NCBI GenBank assembly: GCA_015039315.1
Contig: WIDE01000108.1
Coordinates: 7,960 to 71,959, forward strand
Reading direction: 5' to 3'
DNA length: 64,000 bases
Source: Clavulina sp. PMI_390
Lineage: Eukaryota > Basidiomycota > Agaricomycetes > Cantharellales > Hydnaceae
Below are positions 47,474-59,303 of this stretch, piece by piece. The stretch's first letter is position 1. Every line of letters begins with the position of its first letter. A program made the position numbers and the translations under genes. The notes below the pieces were generated by a model. It had not been told where the DNA came from and ran no database searches. It saw only the letters and a list, made by a program, of their open reading frames with translations.

Positions 47474-48399
47474 CCTATGTCAGGAACATTAGAGAGTGTG
47501 GGCGCGTGTATCGACAAGGCATTCCTTGAAGTATATAATCCAGTATGTCGAAAGGCGAGCTAGATGCAAAAAGAAGAAATAGATAGTAATCTCCACACTG
47601 GGCAAGCGTATTGATTGGCAATAAAGGGCTGAATGTACCATCTCCGTTCCGCGCGAACCTGGGGACAGCCAGCTTGTTGTAAGGACCAGCGGTCCTCGGA
47701 TGGGGTTAGCTCTCGAATCACTCAAGACAAACTAAAACTGGGCACTATTGAGAAAATACAGGATTCGACAAGGTGATAGTAAAAGCTAAAGAAGAGAGGT
47801 AAGCATCTCATAATAAACGGCTCGATGTAAATAAAGCCAGGCAAAGGATCGTGCACTGGTATCCCTTACACTTGTAGCGTCCAACGCTTCTAACTCCGAG
47901 GGATTGCTCTTTCCCCATAATGATTACAATACAGAGTCCCATATACCACCCTGGCCTTGATACAGAAGCCGCTCGTTGACTAGTCTCCGATTTATCCGCA
48001 TGACTCATGCACTCCATGTTTCCATATCCAGATCAAATCCCATATCCTAAAACTGGCCGCTGCACTTTCAGACGCCCCCAATATAGCACAACTATCATTG
48101 GATATAACTTCCGATGTCCCAATATTTCCTTCATGTGAATCTCTCATGTCTAGGATTGTGTGAGATTGGGGTAGGGGCTAGTCAAATTTTCTGTTGACCA
48201 AAAGTGGTGACACTCAGACTTCATCGACGGACCTCACAATATGGGAGACAAAGGAGCGTACTACTAGGGGAAACGACGGGAGAGTGTGCCAGTTCCGACA
48301 ATATTGCTCGAGCAAATGATGTCGCCGATGCGCTAAGGCAAGAACGCGCTGCATTCCCTAATTTACCTCAACAGTGTATGATCAAGCTATATATCGCAT
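47474..48399. other. Intergenic, nothing recognised
   Basis: Lies between two F-box pseudogenes. No open frame with recognisable features. Confidence 0.45.
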
Positions 48400-49082
48400 C
48401 TGAACCACGCTGCCAACAAAGCCGCCCTTGATATCAGCTCCATAGCCCTCAGATCACTCTTTGATCACGCCAGGAAGAATGAAGAATACAACAATGAGCT
48501 GATTGTGTCAGCTGAGAAAGAGAAGCAAAATTTCCACTTACTCGCTGCTCATAGCAATAACATCCTTCAGCCTATATCAAGAATTCCCGTCGAAGTGCTA
48601 TGGTACATCTTAGAAGTAGTTGCCGGGTTCACTAAGCGCTCAGAGCGACCTACCCGGCCGAAAGCCGTATATATCCCTGTGTCACGATCTCTCTTTCCGT
48701 GATGCTATCATACCAAGGGATTCAGGAGGTCGCTATCTACAGTCCAAGAGTGCTGGAGAATATCGTGATTTGTTTCGCAAACAATCATTGTGATTCCCCC
48801 ACCGTTCTCGGTAAGATTCTTCACCGCTCGAAGAGTCTTCTATTTGACCTTGACCTCACCATTTATGTGGATGGCGTGCGCGTCGATGATTATAAGCTTT
48901 GTGAGCTGCTGACTATATTGCAACCACACATTCACCGTTGCTATCGAATCGATGTTTGCTCTGGTGAACAGATGACGCAGCTGGGTCAAATTACCCAAGC
49001 CATTCAAGATCAAGGTTGGGCTTACCTCCCGCTCAGGGACGTGAGATTTGTTGGTGCCGCTCGCAGCCAGCGAGGCGTCCTC

Positions 49083-50258
49083 AAGAGAGGCTCGGAACGA
49101 TAGTAAACAAACACGGAAGCCGGGGGGACTGTGTGTTGGGGGGTGCCCGAAAAAAAATTTACTATGACAAAATTACGGGATGATTGTGACCGTTCTAAGC
49201 GCTCTAAACGGTACAAAACGCTCATTCTACTTTGTTTTGGCACTAATCTGGATGATTTTTCTTGCCCTGAAGGCTTCTCCAGCAGGGAGCGTCAGAATGG
49301 TGGTACCAATCTAGGTACCCGGGCGCCTCTTCGCAGCTCTGGGAAGTTCGACACGCTCTACATGACCTATGGCGCATATCACAGGACAGCATTAAACCAC
49401 TTGTGCCAACTATTTCAAGAATTATGAGAATTGAACGCGCTATGAACCTAGGAAAAAATCTTGCATCAATCTATATGAACCTCATGCTAAAACGAGCTTC
49501 AACCGGTATTAGGGGGGTTCAAAGCTGAATTTTACGATCTCTTGATGATTTCTTTAGGGGAAATTTTAAGCCGCTAAGAAAGCGTTAAGGAAGCGTTAAG
49601 AGAGCGTTAAGAGACCATTTGGAGCTCCGGAGCTCCAAACCGATCTCTTAACAAACCTCTTAATCAGGGTCTTCTTAAGCGGTCTCAAATGAGCCTGAAA
49701 CATCACCGCTGGCGGCCTTGTAATACATTTCCTGTCGACGGATCACCGCAGCCCCCATCCCTGAGCTCTCCGGTGCGGTTTTCCCATTCTGACGCAAGGA
49801 GCCCGCCAGGAATTGCAAATCGGTTTCACCGCCGGTTGAGCCCACGGAGGGGCGGCCCGAGGTTCGGACAACCTTTAAGAGCCCTTTAAGGAGCGGCGTT
49901 AAGAGAGTTAGCGGGAGGAGCGTTCACGATAGCAGTATCTTATCGGGCTCATTTCTGAGGCCGCTTAGAAATCGTTAAAACTCTCGTTAAGAGGCCATTA
50001 AGAGCAACATTGAACCCCCCTATTGGCATATTTTCCATAGTGATTTGTGAGTTAAATATGCTTCAAAACGGTCCCAGCAATGAAGCCAACCAGGTGTCTC
50101 CTCGGCCCATTCAGTTCAGACGACGTTATGTAATCCAAAGCATGCCCATATATGGACGGCGCTTGATTTTCAATTCATTTAGTGACGGACTGTGTCGAGG
50201 TCCAAGTGGAAAAAATGAAATGTAGCATCAGGTGTTTTTTTGTAATGCCGAGCCCCCC
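49083..50258. mobile_element. Non-autonomous MULE-like insertion with 10 bp target duplication
   Basis: Flanked by the direct repeat AGGCGTCCTC at 49073-49082 and 50259-50268. Its ends are inverted repeats: left AAGAGAGGCTCGG and the complement of the right end AAGGGGGGCTCGG (11 of 13, both differences transitions), followed by similar A/C-rich stretches. A 9-10 bp duplication fits Mutator-like elements. No transposase is encoded. Removing it together with one repeat copy restores a continuous F-box family reading across the junction, which is strong evidence for the boundaries. It contains a second, nested element at 49512-50020. Confidence 0.72.
49512..50020. mobile_element. Nested TA-flanked miniature inverted-repeat element
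   Basis: Ends are GGGGGGTTCAA (49512-49522) and its complement (50010-50020), flanked by TA at 49510-49511 and 50021-50022. It is 509 bp with no coding capacity. GTTAAG or its complement occurs at least six times towards the two ends, resembling clustered subterminal binding sites. A perfect 22 bp palindrome (49619-49640, centre CTCCGGAG) lies inside. Confidence 0.7.
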
Positions 50259-50530
50259 TTAGGCGTCCTCCGAATCATTCAACTAATTTCATTCTGGAAT
50301 CACACTCAGATCGAATCTATTAATCTAATATTTAGGGGATGCGGACAGGTCATCATGCCGCATCCCTCACTAGAAATCTTCAAATTCCTGTGGGGGAGCT
50401 GAGGTGCCTCCGAATTGAGGAAGGACTATCTAAGGCCCTCGTCGTCAGCATCGCTCGCCACTGCCTTCAGCTTGAACACTTCGTGTGATTTAACCAGCGC
50501 GAAGAGCCCTAGCTTGACATTAGGCGGTCA

Positions 50531-51222
50531 CGAATCCATCTCACTTTGGCCGTTTTTCTTCCAGTTTAGGGCTGTTTGTTCTGGAGGGATATCCAACACT
50601 ATTTGGGTTCTAATGGCGCGCGCTAGCTATGGCCTGGCATGTCGGCGATGATACTCTACTGTAGGTCAGAGCGGTTCAAGGAGACAGGTAATCGAAAGAT
50701 GGTCGATAGGTGATAGCTCATAGGAGACCATAGGGTTACCTTGAAAGAGGCAGCCGGCGCCCAACAGAAGCGCGGAAATTAGGAGCTCAATTATATCGAA
50801 GAACGTAGATCTGCAGGAAAGATAACTTTGGGTGGTTGAAGGTATGACGGCGGCAATCGGTCGTTCGAATCTTCATGTAGCTTTGACGCGATCATCAGAA
50901 GGGCTTCGATTAATATAAAAGTGTGTGAAGCTACATTCTGAACCTAAGGCTATGGAGATATCGCGAAATGCATTCAGAACTTGGGAAGGCTGAACAGCAT
51001 GATGCTGGCGGGGCAAGCGCGACACCAACATGTAACAACAACCTAAAACGGTTGGTCATCTACCTTAACCCGTAGAGAATAGCAAACCGCTATCGCCCAA
51101 AACCCGCGGTACTAGTGAAACTATCTCTCACGCCTTTCCCCAGCTGAGGTACAAGATGCCCTCAAATCTAGCCAGATGTCTCCCATTCCGCCAACTAACT
51201 ACTGCTCATCAACTCAACCGTC
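50531..51222. other. Intergenic, promoter side of the FunK1 gene
   Basis: No gene recognised. Degenerate F-box similarity ends near 50530. Confidence 0.45.
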
Positions 51223-53627
51223 ATGGCTAGCTCCTCCCCCAACGCTGTTTTCAACACTGGAAGGGATACACCAGCTTACATTCGACCTAATCAGACGAGT
51301 CGTTCTTACAGGATTGGTAATCTAAGCGGATCTCGCAAAAGCATGCAAGAGGAGCTGCAAGTTGTCGTAAACCTCCAGTTCTCTGATATGGCAAAGGGAC
51401 TCTTCCCCGAACAATATTGTAATATGGGATTATCCGATATTACAGCCGAACTGGTTGCGAAAGGACATCTTATTACTGGCGAGGGCTGGGACGACTTCAA
51501 TCCATCTACCACTGATAAAACTGAACCGATTTATTTCGGCGAAAAACTCCCGAAGCTCATAAATCGTATACGGAGTGCGAGAAAAGACTATCCACCTACT
51601 TCAAACGACAAACCACATCAATTCTTAGCGGATGGTTTGAGGACACCCGAAGGTCCTCGTAACAATACATCCAGACCCGACGCATACTTTTACCTGGCTG
51701 GAGGGACCGTGAATGATTGGGATGATATCTCTACTCCATGGGAGGTCAAAAAGAAAAACGCTCCTGAGATGAAAAAAGATGCAAGTTCTTCATTTTTCTG
51801 CACATACATATGGCCCATTTCACGACGATTTGTATCTTAGAATGGAGGCAAAATTCTTTGGTCTATGCACCATATCATGCGATCTGACCCCTGTCGCCGA
51901 TTTGTATTGGGAGTCACGCTTGAAGATTTGAGCCTGCGACTCTGGTACATGGATCAAGCAGCAGTCATGGTCTCTGATGCTATTGACATTGTCGAGGTAA
52001 TCTGCTCACTGATGGGTTAAACTTATGAGTGGCGCTAATACATAGCCACTCCTGTAGGACTTTGAGTGGTTTATCAAGCTGATTATTGCTCTGGGAGAGT
52101 GTTCTCCAGAAAATTTAGGTTGGGACCTCACCATCGAAAAACTACCGCGCAGCAAGCTGCTGGGGGGGTCCGCTTCGATGTATCAGATTGCAATGCACGA
52201 CTCCCAGGGCAGTCCTCGCATATTTCGCACTTGCCGTTTACTGAGTGATGTCGGCGCAGAAGCATTTATTGGTCGTGGGACCCGTGTCTGGGCAGTCAAT
52301 GAAGTCATTGGGAATAAAGTCGACACCTCAAGAACCATGATTCTCAAGGATTACTGGGTTAATGAGGATCGAACCCGAGAGGCGACTATCTTGAACAACA
52401 TTCGTCAAGAGCTTCTGAAAGCTGGTCTAGAAAAATATTTGAAAAACTTCCTTTCCGTCCTCATTGATGAAGACGTAAGATGTAGTACGGGGGAGGACAT
52501 CACCCCATCCTCCTTCGCTTCTTCTCTTCCTTATTTTGATCTCAGACCCATCAGTGAATTTGCTACAACTCAGGGAGATGCAGACCCTAGGCCTCTGGCT
52601 CAGGAATTATTCAGCCAAACCAACAAAGGCGGCGCTATGGGGGCCATACCTGTGGCTCAGCATCGCCAGCCTCACGGTACTTTTGCAGCGTCTAACCGTG
52701 TCGAGACAAGGCAACACTACCGTATCGTCTTCCGCGAGGAAGGCAGGGACATTTTACATTTGGCAAACCGTCGAGATATGTTCCTTGCGATCGAAGGTGC
52801 CTTCAAAGGTACTCCTTCCCGTGGATAGAAAATCTGCTCTTTTGACCCGCTTAACCATATTGCCCATAGCCCTGAAGGCACTGCACTCTATTGAATATGT
52901 TCACCGCGATATTAGCTGTGGAAATGTGCTGCTTGTTGGTGAAGGTGACAAAGCTATTGGTGTGCTTTCTGATCTCGAATATGCAACCAACTTTATAACA
53001 AAGAGCGGAAATGGCCCCCATGCGGGCCGAACCGGCACTGCACATTTCTTGGCATGCGAAGTTGCACGACACAGATACATCTTTGCCCCTGCGAAGCATA
53101 AGGATTCTCGTAACGATGAAGATGATGATAATACTACTTTTCAGGACTACCAAACACTTGCCTTCCAGTATAACCCGCTGCATGGTACGCCTCTCCCGCC
53201 TTCATCATGCTGTTAACTCCCCTGGTATCTAACATACTCCACAGATTTGGAAAGCATGTGGTGGCTCTGTTTGTGGTGTGTAACTGCATTTGACAAAAAT
53301 CCAAAAAACGTTGTGGATGAGCACAAGGAACTTGTTGCCAACACATTGTTTCCTGGCACTAAGCAAGGTTTTGTGCTCAGGACTGCTGTATTATCAACCA
53401 ATCAGCTGAAGTCAGATGCCCCAGTATTCCCTCTTAAGCATGCTGTCAGGGTTCTTAGCCGCTGGGGAGTTGCTATTGTGGATGCATATTACGATGTCAT
53501 GAAGACTCCTCACTCCATTGACAGGGCAATGTTAAAGGTAGTTTCCCGCAACCACTACAGTGAGAATTTCAAGAAGCTTGCGGTGATGATGGGGGATGAG
53601 ACTGATCAAGTGACTCCTATAGTGTAA
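51223..53627 (+). CDS. FunK1-type protein kinase
   Basis: Member of the fungal-specific FunK1 kinase-like family, expanded in basidiomycetes. Exons: 51223-51780, 51841-51996, 52058 to about 52813, then from about 52872, and a last exon from about 53245. Blocks include ILWSMHHIMRSDPCRRFVLG, LKDYWVNEDRTREATIL, the catalytic loop IEYVHRDISCGNVLL with HRD-x4-N, and SDLEYA in place of DFG, as is usual for this family, followed by GRTGTAHFLACEV and LESMWWLCLWC. The first intron (51781-51840) begins GCAAGT and is a GC-AG intron; using the nearby GT instead breaks the frame. A stretch at 52475-52640 may contain another intron, but it is open in frame either way. Substrate unknown. Confidence 0.85.
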
Positions 53628-54029
53628 CAACATGTACAATAAACATAGCTCTGTCTACGACAGTATCTCGTGAAAAATTTCCCCTGAGCAGGAAGCAAAA
53701 AATACAATGCGATTTTCTCATCTATTCTCGATGGTTGGTCAATAGCACCTACTTAAAATGTTTGGTAGTATGAATCACTCTATATCAGTCAGCCAATAAG
53801 AGTTATGGAGTGGCAACTGCCTGAAACGGCGAGCCGGCTAGATAGTAGGAGACTCTTCTGTCCAAGTTTTCTTCCAATATCTGGGGACACATAAAAACTT
53901 TGGGAATTCCAATCACCACTTATCATATCCAAGTGTGCGCACATTCAAATGAGCCGTCAGGCATGCTCAAGGGCAGAAAAAAGATGGACAAGGAAGATGA
54001 ATCAATGACAAGGATTTGGTGCACGACCA
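53628..54029. other. Convergent 3' flanks of FunK1 and UTP18
   Basis: No gene seen between two genes that point towards each other. Confidence 0.5.
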
Positions 54030-56184
54030 TCACGATAATATAAAGTGTTTCAGGTTCCATAACGTAACTTTCCCTCTTGTGTTCCCAATGGCTAGATATT
54101 CACTCCCCGGAGAGAAATCCACACTTATCACGGTGCCAAGGGGCGTCCCAGACGTCGGCCAATTAGAAAACGTCGTCATCGAACCCGTGTGGACCTACAT
54201 CCACCAGATGCACATGGGTCAGATAGTACAGAGGAGCAAGCTGAGAGAGGGATACGTACGAGACGGAGTTGATCTTTCTTGGCGCGGCTCGCAATAGCCA
54301 TGATCTGGCTCGAGCGATCGAATACCGCGTCGGTGATGGCTGTTGTGAGGTTCGTGATGACCTTGAGCGGAGACCGTGTTTCGCGCCCTACGCTGAATGT
54401 GGGTGATGTCGAAGGTGAAGAAGCTGATGAATCGTAGAGGTTAACGATCCCTGTACTCGAGCTGTAAGATATCCAAAACAGGATCGATGATGAGATGAAT
54501 GAAAACAATGGTTGGGAGGTAATAGGACGAACCCGACAGCAAGCGAAGCACCAGCTCCACTTCTACTCAGAGCGAGGACACTAGCACCAAAATTGCCCTC
54601 GTCCTTCCACCGAGAAATACACCGTCTGGTGCCCAAATCCCAGATATACACCTCCGCATCCTGCGTGAGAGTCATTAATCGGCTTCCACCAGCACCACCA
54701 TTCACGGACGGTGGGATCCATGCAAGATCCTTGATGGGCGAATGTGCCTTGAGCGACCCAACGACCTGGCCGCCGCCGTTTCCACCTCCCGTGCCCCAAT
54801 CAACGAGATGAACATATCCTCGTCGACCGGCGACAGCGAGGAGCCGCCCTCCATCGGTTTCGTCAAACTTGGCGACGTCCATGCTTCGACTTTGCCCATC
54901 TTCTCCGCCGGGGGCGCCATGCCATAGCCCACGGGTGGATTTCACGGCACGCGCAGCTTGCAGGTCGTAGGTGTAGAAGTAAGGGCGAGAGGTCGATGTG
55001 AGGAGAATAGAGGTACCAGAGGGGTGGAACGTGGAGGACGAGGATGGTGATGGGAGGTCAGGAATGTGAAGAGTTTGGAGGAGAGGGTTGGTAAGACCAT
55101 CGACCTGGGAGAACGGAGTGTTATTAGTGGTCAGCAATCGCGTGCATGTTCCACGCCACTATGGGGAGTTGAACCACATACAGTGAATAATCTCAACCTA
55201 CGATCCATCCCAACAGTCATCATGACCGGCACAGATGGACTCGGGTGGAATTTTGCAGAGGTGACAGAGCCCTCAGAGACAGCAGAGTTATTCGCATCCC
55301 GTAGTCTCTCGATGTCCAGTGTCCCTTGCATGAGGGCTTTCCCTCTCGAGCTCTTACTCGCCAGCACGCCCCCAGTGTCGCGTAACAAATCATCCAGATC
55401 CGCTCCACCACCCTCCTCCATCGGTTCATCCTCATCCTCGGTAGCTGACGAGTCTCGCGGCCGCTTTCTTCCTTTCTGCTTCTTCACCTTCTCGCGTGCA
55501 CTCTGCGCCCACTCAGGTGTTGGGTTCATCTGCTCGAATTTTCGCCGAAGCTTGCTCTCGTACTGCTTGCCACCTATTTGGTCCTCGCCAGGGGCGTCAC
55601 GAAGCTTTCGCAAGCGGGTGTCTGCGGCGAGTGATACGGAGAGGTGGGCATCGGAGGGGTCGAGCCATGCGGCTTTCTTTTTGGTGGATTGGAGAGGGAA
55701 TGGAGTGGAAGAGGATTTAGGGGATGCGGGTGGGGATGAAGAGGTTGAAGATTCGTTGTCGGATTCCTCGTTGATGAGAGGGATGGTGGTGGGTGCGTCG
55801 GACGCGTTCGGTAACGCTTCATCGAGGACGAACAGCTATAGTGATGGATATAATATCATTGAGATGGAGTTTATTTAATAAAGATCGACTGAAACTTCAA
55901 CATACATCTTCATCGAGGACATGGTCAAGACCAGTAGGCCCTTGAGCTGCAGCGGCGGGGGGTGCATCATCAGCATTTAAGCGTGCTTTCCCTTTCGATG
56001 ATTGCTGAGGCTTAGACGCAGATGAAGAGGTCCCAAAGAGGAAGCTTTCTAGTTCGATCTCTTCGTCGTCCTTGTCCGCCTCCAGAGCAGCAGAGGCAGC
56101 ATTGACCTCATCGAAATCTTTCGAGCCAATAACAACAGGCCCAGTTTTCTCCGTTTTCTGCCGTTTCCGCTTAGTTCCGGCCAT
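54030..56184 (-). CDS. UTP18: U3 snoRNP/SSU processome protein Utp18 (WD40)
   Basis: WD-repeat component of the small-subunit processome (UTP-B), needed for 18S rRNA maturation in the nucleolus. Exon 1 from 56184 (MAGTKRKRQKTEKTG) is basic, then acidic. Next come KAAWLDPSDAHLSVSLAADT, the Utp18 hallmark LRKLRDAPGEDQIGGKQYES, and WD40 blades with TSAKFHPSPSVPVMMTVGMD, SSTFHPSGTSILLTS, MTLTQDAEVYIWDLGTRRC, GIVNLYDSS and a final blade DFSPGSEYLAIGNTRGKVTL ending WNLKHFILS at 54030. The last exon follows a GTACGT...TGTAG intron near 54194-54253; without it the final blade would be lost. At least five exons. Divergent from TRM2. Confidence 0.9.
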
Positions 56185-56280
56185 GATGCAAGATAGTCTT
56201 AGACCAGAAGTCGCACAAGTCGTGCAAGAGACGATCCAGACGAGGCTGGAAAAAGTTGAGTTTGTACTTGTTGACGTCGA
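56185..56280. promoter_or_regulatory. Compact bidirectional promoter, UTP18/TRM2
   Basis: Only 96 bp separate the two start codons. Both genes act in RNA maturation, so co-regulation is plausible but inferred. No specific element was identified. Confidence 0.45.
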
Positions 56281-58677
56281 ATGCTTGTGGCCCGTCTGCG
56301 ACGTCCTTTACTCCTCGCCTCGTTGGGCAAACGCCTATCTCTTACGCCTGTGGCCATTAGAATGTCTTCAGCTGAGGCTTCGCCTCGATCGCGGCCATCG
56401 TCGCCACCGCATAAGAGGATCCGTCTGGACGATGGGCTCTCAACTCCTGCTGTGAACCTGGAAGCTGGACCCTCTGAACCTGCACCAAAGATCACATCTT
56501 CCAGACCCCCACCTAAAAGGGGGAAGAAAAACAGGAGGCCTCCTCCCCCAGAGCCTTGTTCCCCCGAGGATGTTAATCTGCATGATGTTTTTGAGCTGCT
56601 CGGAGCCGATGCTGTGGCTGCTGCAGAGAAAGCTGGCTCTCAATATGCGGCTCCCATTGCGCTATTCACTGAAATAGAACTAGAAATAACGGATATCAGC
56701 TCCCATGGTAAGTGATTCAGATCTCTGAGCCAGGGAGACTCTGTCTAACTTGGCCAATGCCAAATGTAGGTGAAGCCACGGCTCGTCTTCCATCACCTGA
56801 ATACACACCATGGGCCGTATTGGTGCCATTTTGTGTTCCAGGGGAGCGTGTAATCGCCAAGGTCTACCGGCACTCGCGAATGCATTCGTATGCTGACCTC
56901 GTTCGAGTTGTGACTCCAAATCCTGCCTTGCGGGACGACTCGCTCATCCGGTGCAAATACTTTGGATCGTGTGGTGGCTGCCAGTATCAGGTATGTGGCT
57001 CATCGCCCTCAATTATTCTCGCTCAGACTTCTGGCTTTTCGTTTCCTCACTCACGCACAATGTTTACAGATGATATCGTACGAAAACCAACTCAAGTTCA
57101 AGCAGCGCGTTGTCGAAAAAGCCTACCAAACTTATTCCAATCTGCCCTCTGCATCCGTACCCGCCGTTCTCCCTACCATTCCTTCACCAAAGCAATACGA
57201 ATATCGCACCAAGATCACCCCACATTTCGATGCTGCACCGAAACGCGTGCAGAAAGAGTTTGAGGAACGGCAGAAGGCGGGGAGTACAGATAAGATGGAT
57301 TGGGATGCAAGAATAGGATTCGATCAGAAGGGCAAGAAGAGCGTCATTGATATCGAGGTGCGTTCCCAAGTATATTCCCTATCGCTATTACTCATAAAAG
57401 GAGGGTGCTGATTGGTTGCTCCACAGGAATGCCCCATCGCCACCCCTGTCGTGAACCAAGGGATGATAATACAGAGAAAACACGTGAAGGAGTAAGCATA
57501 TCTATTCTCCATACGGTGCAACTAGTTTTGAGGGATTTCTTCAACTCGAATATAGAAACATTCATACATACAAACGAGCAGCCACCCTCCTCCTTCGCGA
57601 CTCATTTATTGCGACATCCGATCCTCCCTCGTCTTCTAGTGCAGCGGCATCTACCTCATCCACCCTCACTGCTCCGACGACCTCATCTGGCATAACGCAA
57701 CATGTCGACCCTGACACGAATGAAACACACATCTGCATTACTTCACACAAGGCCACTGTGCGCGAGCGCGTGGGCGAAATGCAATTCGACTTCCCAGCTG
57801 GGTCTTTCTTCCAAAACAACAACTCCGTGCTCGAGCCACTTACGGCATACGTCAAAGAAGCTATCTTCGGGAGCGGCGCGAGCGAAGAAAACGACAAAAT
57901 CAGGCCGACTCATCTAGTTGACACATATTGCGGCTCGGGCCTTTTCGCCATCACGCTCTCTCCATCATTCCAATACGTTGCCGGCATCGAGATTGACGCC
58001 AACGCGATTGCATGTGCTAAACACAACCTGACCCTGAACGGGCTGGATGTTACATATGAGGAGGAAGATGATGAGGCGGGCGGCGGTAGCGGCGGGGGAA
58101 AGAAACTGAAGAAGAAGCATGCTTTCCATGCAGGGAAGAGCGAGGATATCTTTGCGAGTGTGCTGGAGACGAGCAAGGAGCCGTTCCCCCCGGAGCGGAC
58201 GGCGGTCGTGATTGACCCTCCGAGAAAAGGGTGCGACGAGGCATTTATTAATCAAGTCGTCGCGTGAGTGTCATTATCCACGCCTTCGTTTCATTTAGAG
58301 TCTTCCTCTTGTCGTTTTTTTCTTCTTCTCGGATCGATCCTTGTTTACTGACACCTGTCTGTCTTGTTCTCGTGACTGCGGGTGATAGGTTTCGCCCCTC
58401 GCTTCTGGTGTACGTCTCGTGCAACGTCCACACGCAAGCAAGGGATGTGGGCATGCTTATTCGGAAGATGCACTCTGTTTCAGAGGGTGCATATGAATAT
58501 CAGATGGAAAGTCTGCGTGGGTTTGACTTGTTTCCGCAGACGGCACATGTTGAATCGTGAGTAACTTTTCAACGTTTCTTTATCGCTATTCAGTTTATGT
58601 ATACTGATTGACCTCCCGATCGTCGGATGTTATACAGTGTCGCTGTCCTTAGATTGATTGCGAATCAGGGAACATGA
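56281..58677 (+). CDS. TRM2: tRNA (uracil-5-)-methyltransferase Trm2
   Basis: SAM-dependent enzyme making m5U54 (ribothymidine) in the tRNA T loop. About eight exons. An N-terminal TRAM-like part is followed by CKYFGSCGGCQYQ (the Cys cluster of the RumA/TrmA class), YEYRTKITPHFD, FDFPAGSFFQNNNSVLEPL, the SAM-binding VDTYCGSGLFAITL and GIEIDANAIACAKHNL, then VVIDPPRKGCDEAF. After an intron comes LLVYVSCNVHTQARD, holding the catalytic Cys, and FDLFPQTAHVES with the general-base Glu. The last exon, VAVLRLIANQGT, stops at 58677. Starting at 56281 gives 27 extra residues rich in Arg and Leu that look like a mitochondrial presequence; M28 (56362) would give the nuclear/cytosolic form. Confidence 0.9.
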
Positions 58678-59303
58678 GCGCGGGCAGAGACGGATGTCTA
58701 GCCCTGATTTGGAGGCTTGAGGCCAAATTGTTGCTATCGTCTTGATACTCCGTTGTCTTCAAATTTTTGTGCAGCGCCCTGAACTTTTGCTACACTCCCA
58801 ATACGAAAGAATCAAACCCTTGTGTAAATTACTGAGGGCGCATTACTGAGCCGGCGGGTTCTTAAGCCCCAACAGGCATACACAGGCTGATCAGCTGGTC
58901 CTTGCTGAATACAAAACGTGGTTGGGGCTGCTTCTCAATGCAAACGGCTTACAGATGATTCGTTCTTCCTGTCATGGTCGATCACGTACTACCTCCACCT
59001 CTCCTTCGTTCGATCAGTGGGGGTTCAAGAAGCGGAGAAGTGGAGACAGTGCCTGATCATCGGCCCGCCCTCTCCTTCTTTCCTCCACCATCACCTCCAG
59101 TCGGCCATCTCTCGAAGCTCTGTGGGCTCCAAACTGAGGTTCAGCGAGTGATTTGTTGTTACGACTAGTAACGGCATACCACACGTTACGACGCTGGGAC
59201 GAACAGTTTTTCTGGCGTTGTCTCCAGCTTTCTTCGACTGCTCTCACTTCGCGTCCTCGCCTTTGACTCGTGACTAGTCTAACACTGCTCATCCAATACA
59301 CCA
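58678..59303. other. Intergenic, promoter side of the MFS gene
   Basis: No supported gene. The part before 59304 is pyrimidine-rich. Confidence 0.5.

Larger units (their letters stand above)
48400..50530 (+). pseudogene. F-box/leucine-rich pseudogene B, split by an insertion
   Basis: The first part (48400-49082) reads RSLFDHARKNEEYNNELIV, then the F-box ISRIPVEVLWYILEVV, then after a frameshift near 48700 SPTVLGKILHRSKSLLFDLD, IYVDGVRVDDYKLCELL and HRCYRIDVCSGEQM, up to AARSQRGVL. The second part (50259-50530) resumes exactly where the family sequence should continue (RIIQLISFWNHTQIES, then LRIEEGLSKALVVSIARHC) before fading. The 1,176 bp between them is a transposon-like insertion with a 10 bp target duplication. 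The remaining leucine-rich 3' part is missing after about 50530. Confidence 0.82.

Noticed and set aside
49105..49427. Possible coding sequence inside the MULE-like element
   Set aside because: The 98-codon frame (49131-49427) has no transposase motifs and lies in non-coding transposon DNA.
55066..55878. 270-codon plus-strand ORF
   Set aside because: Antisense to UTP18 exons; Ser-rich shadow frame.
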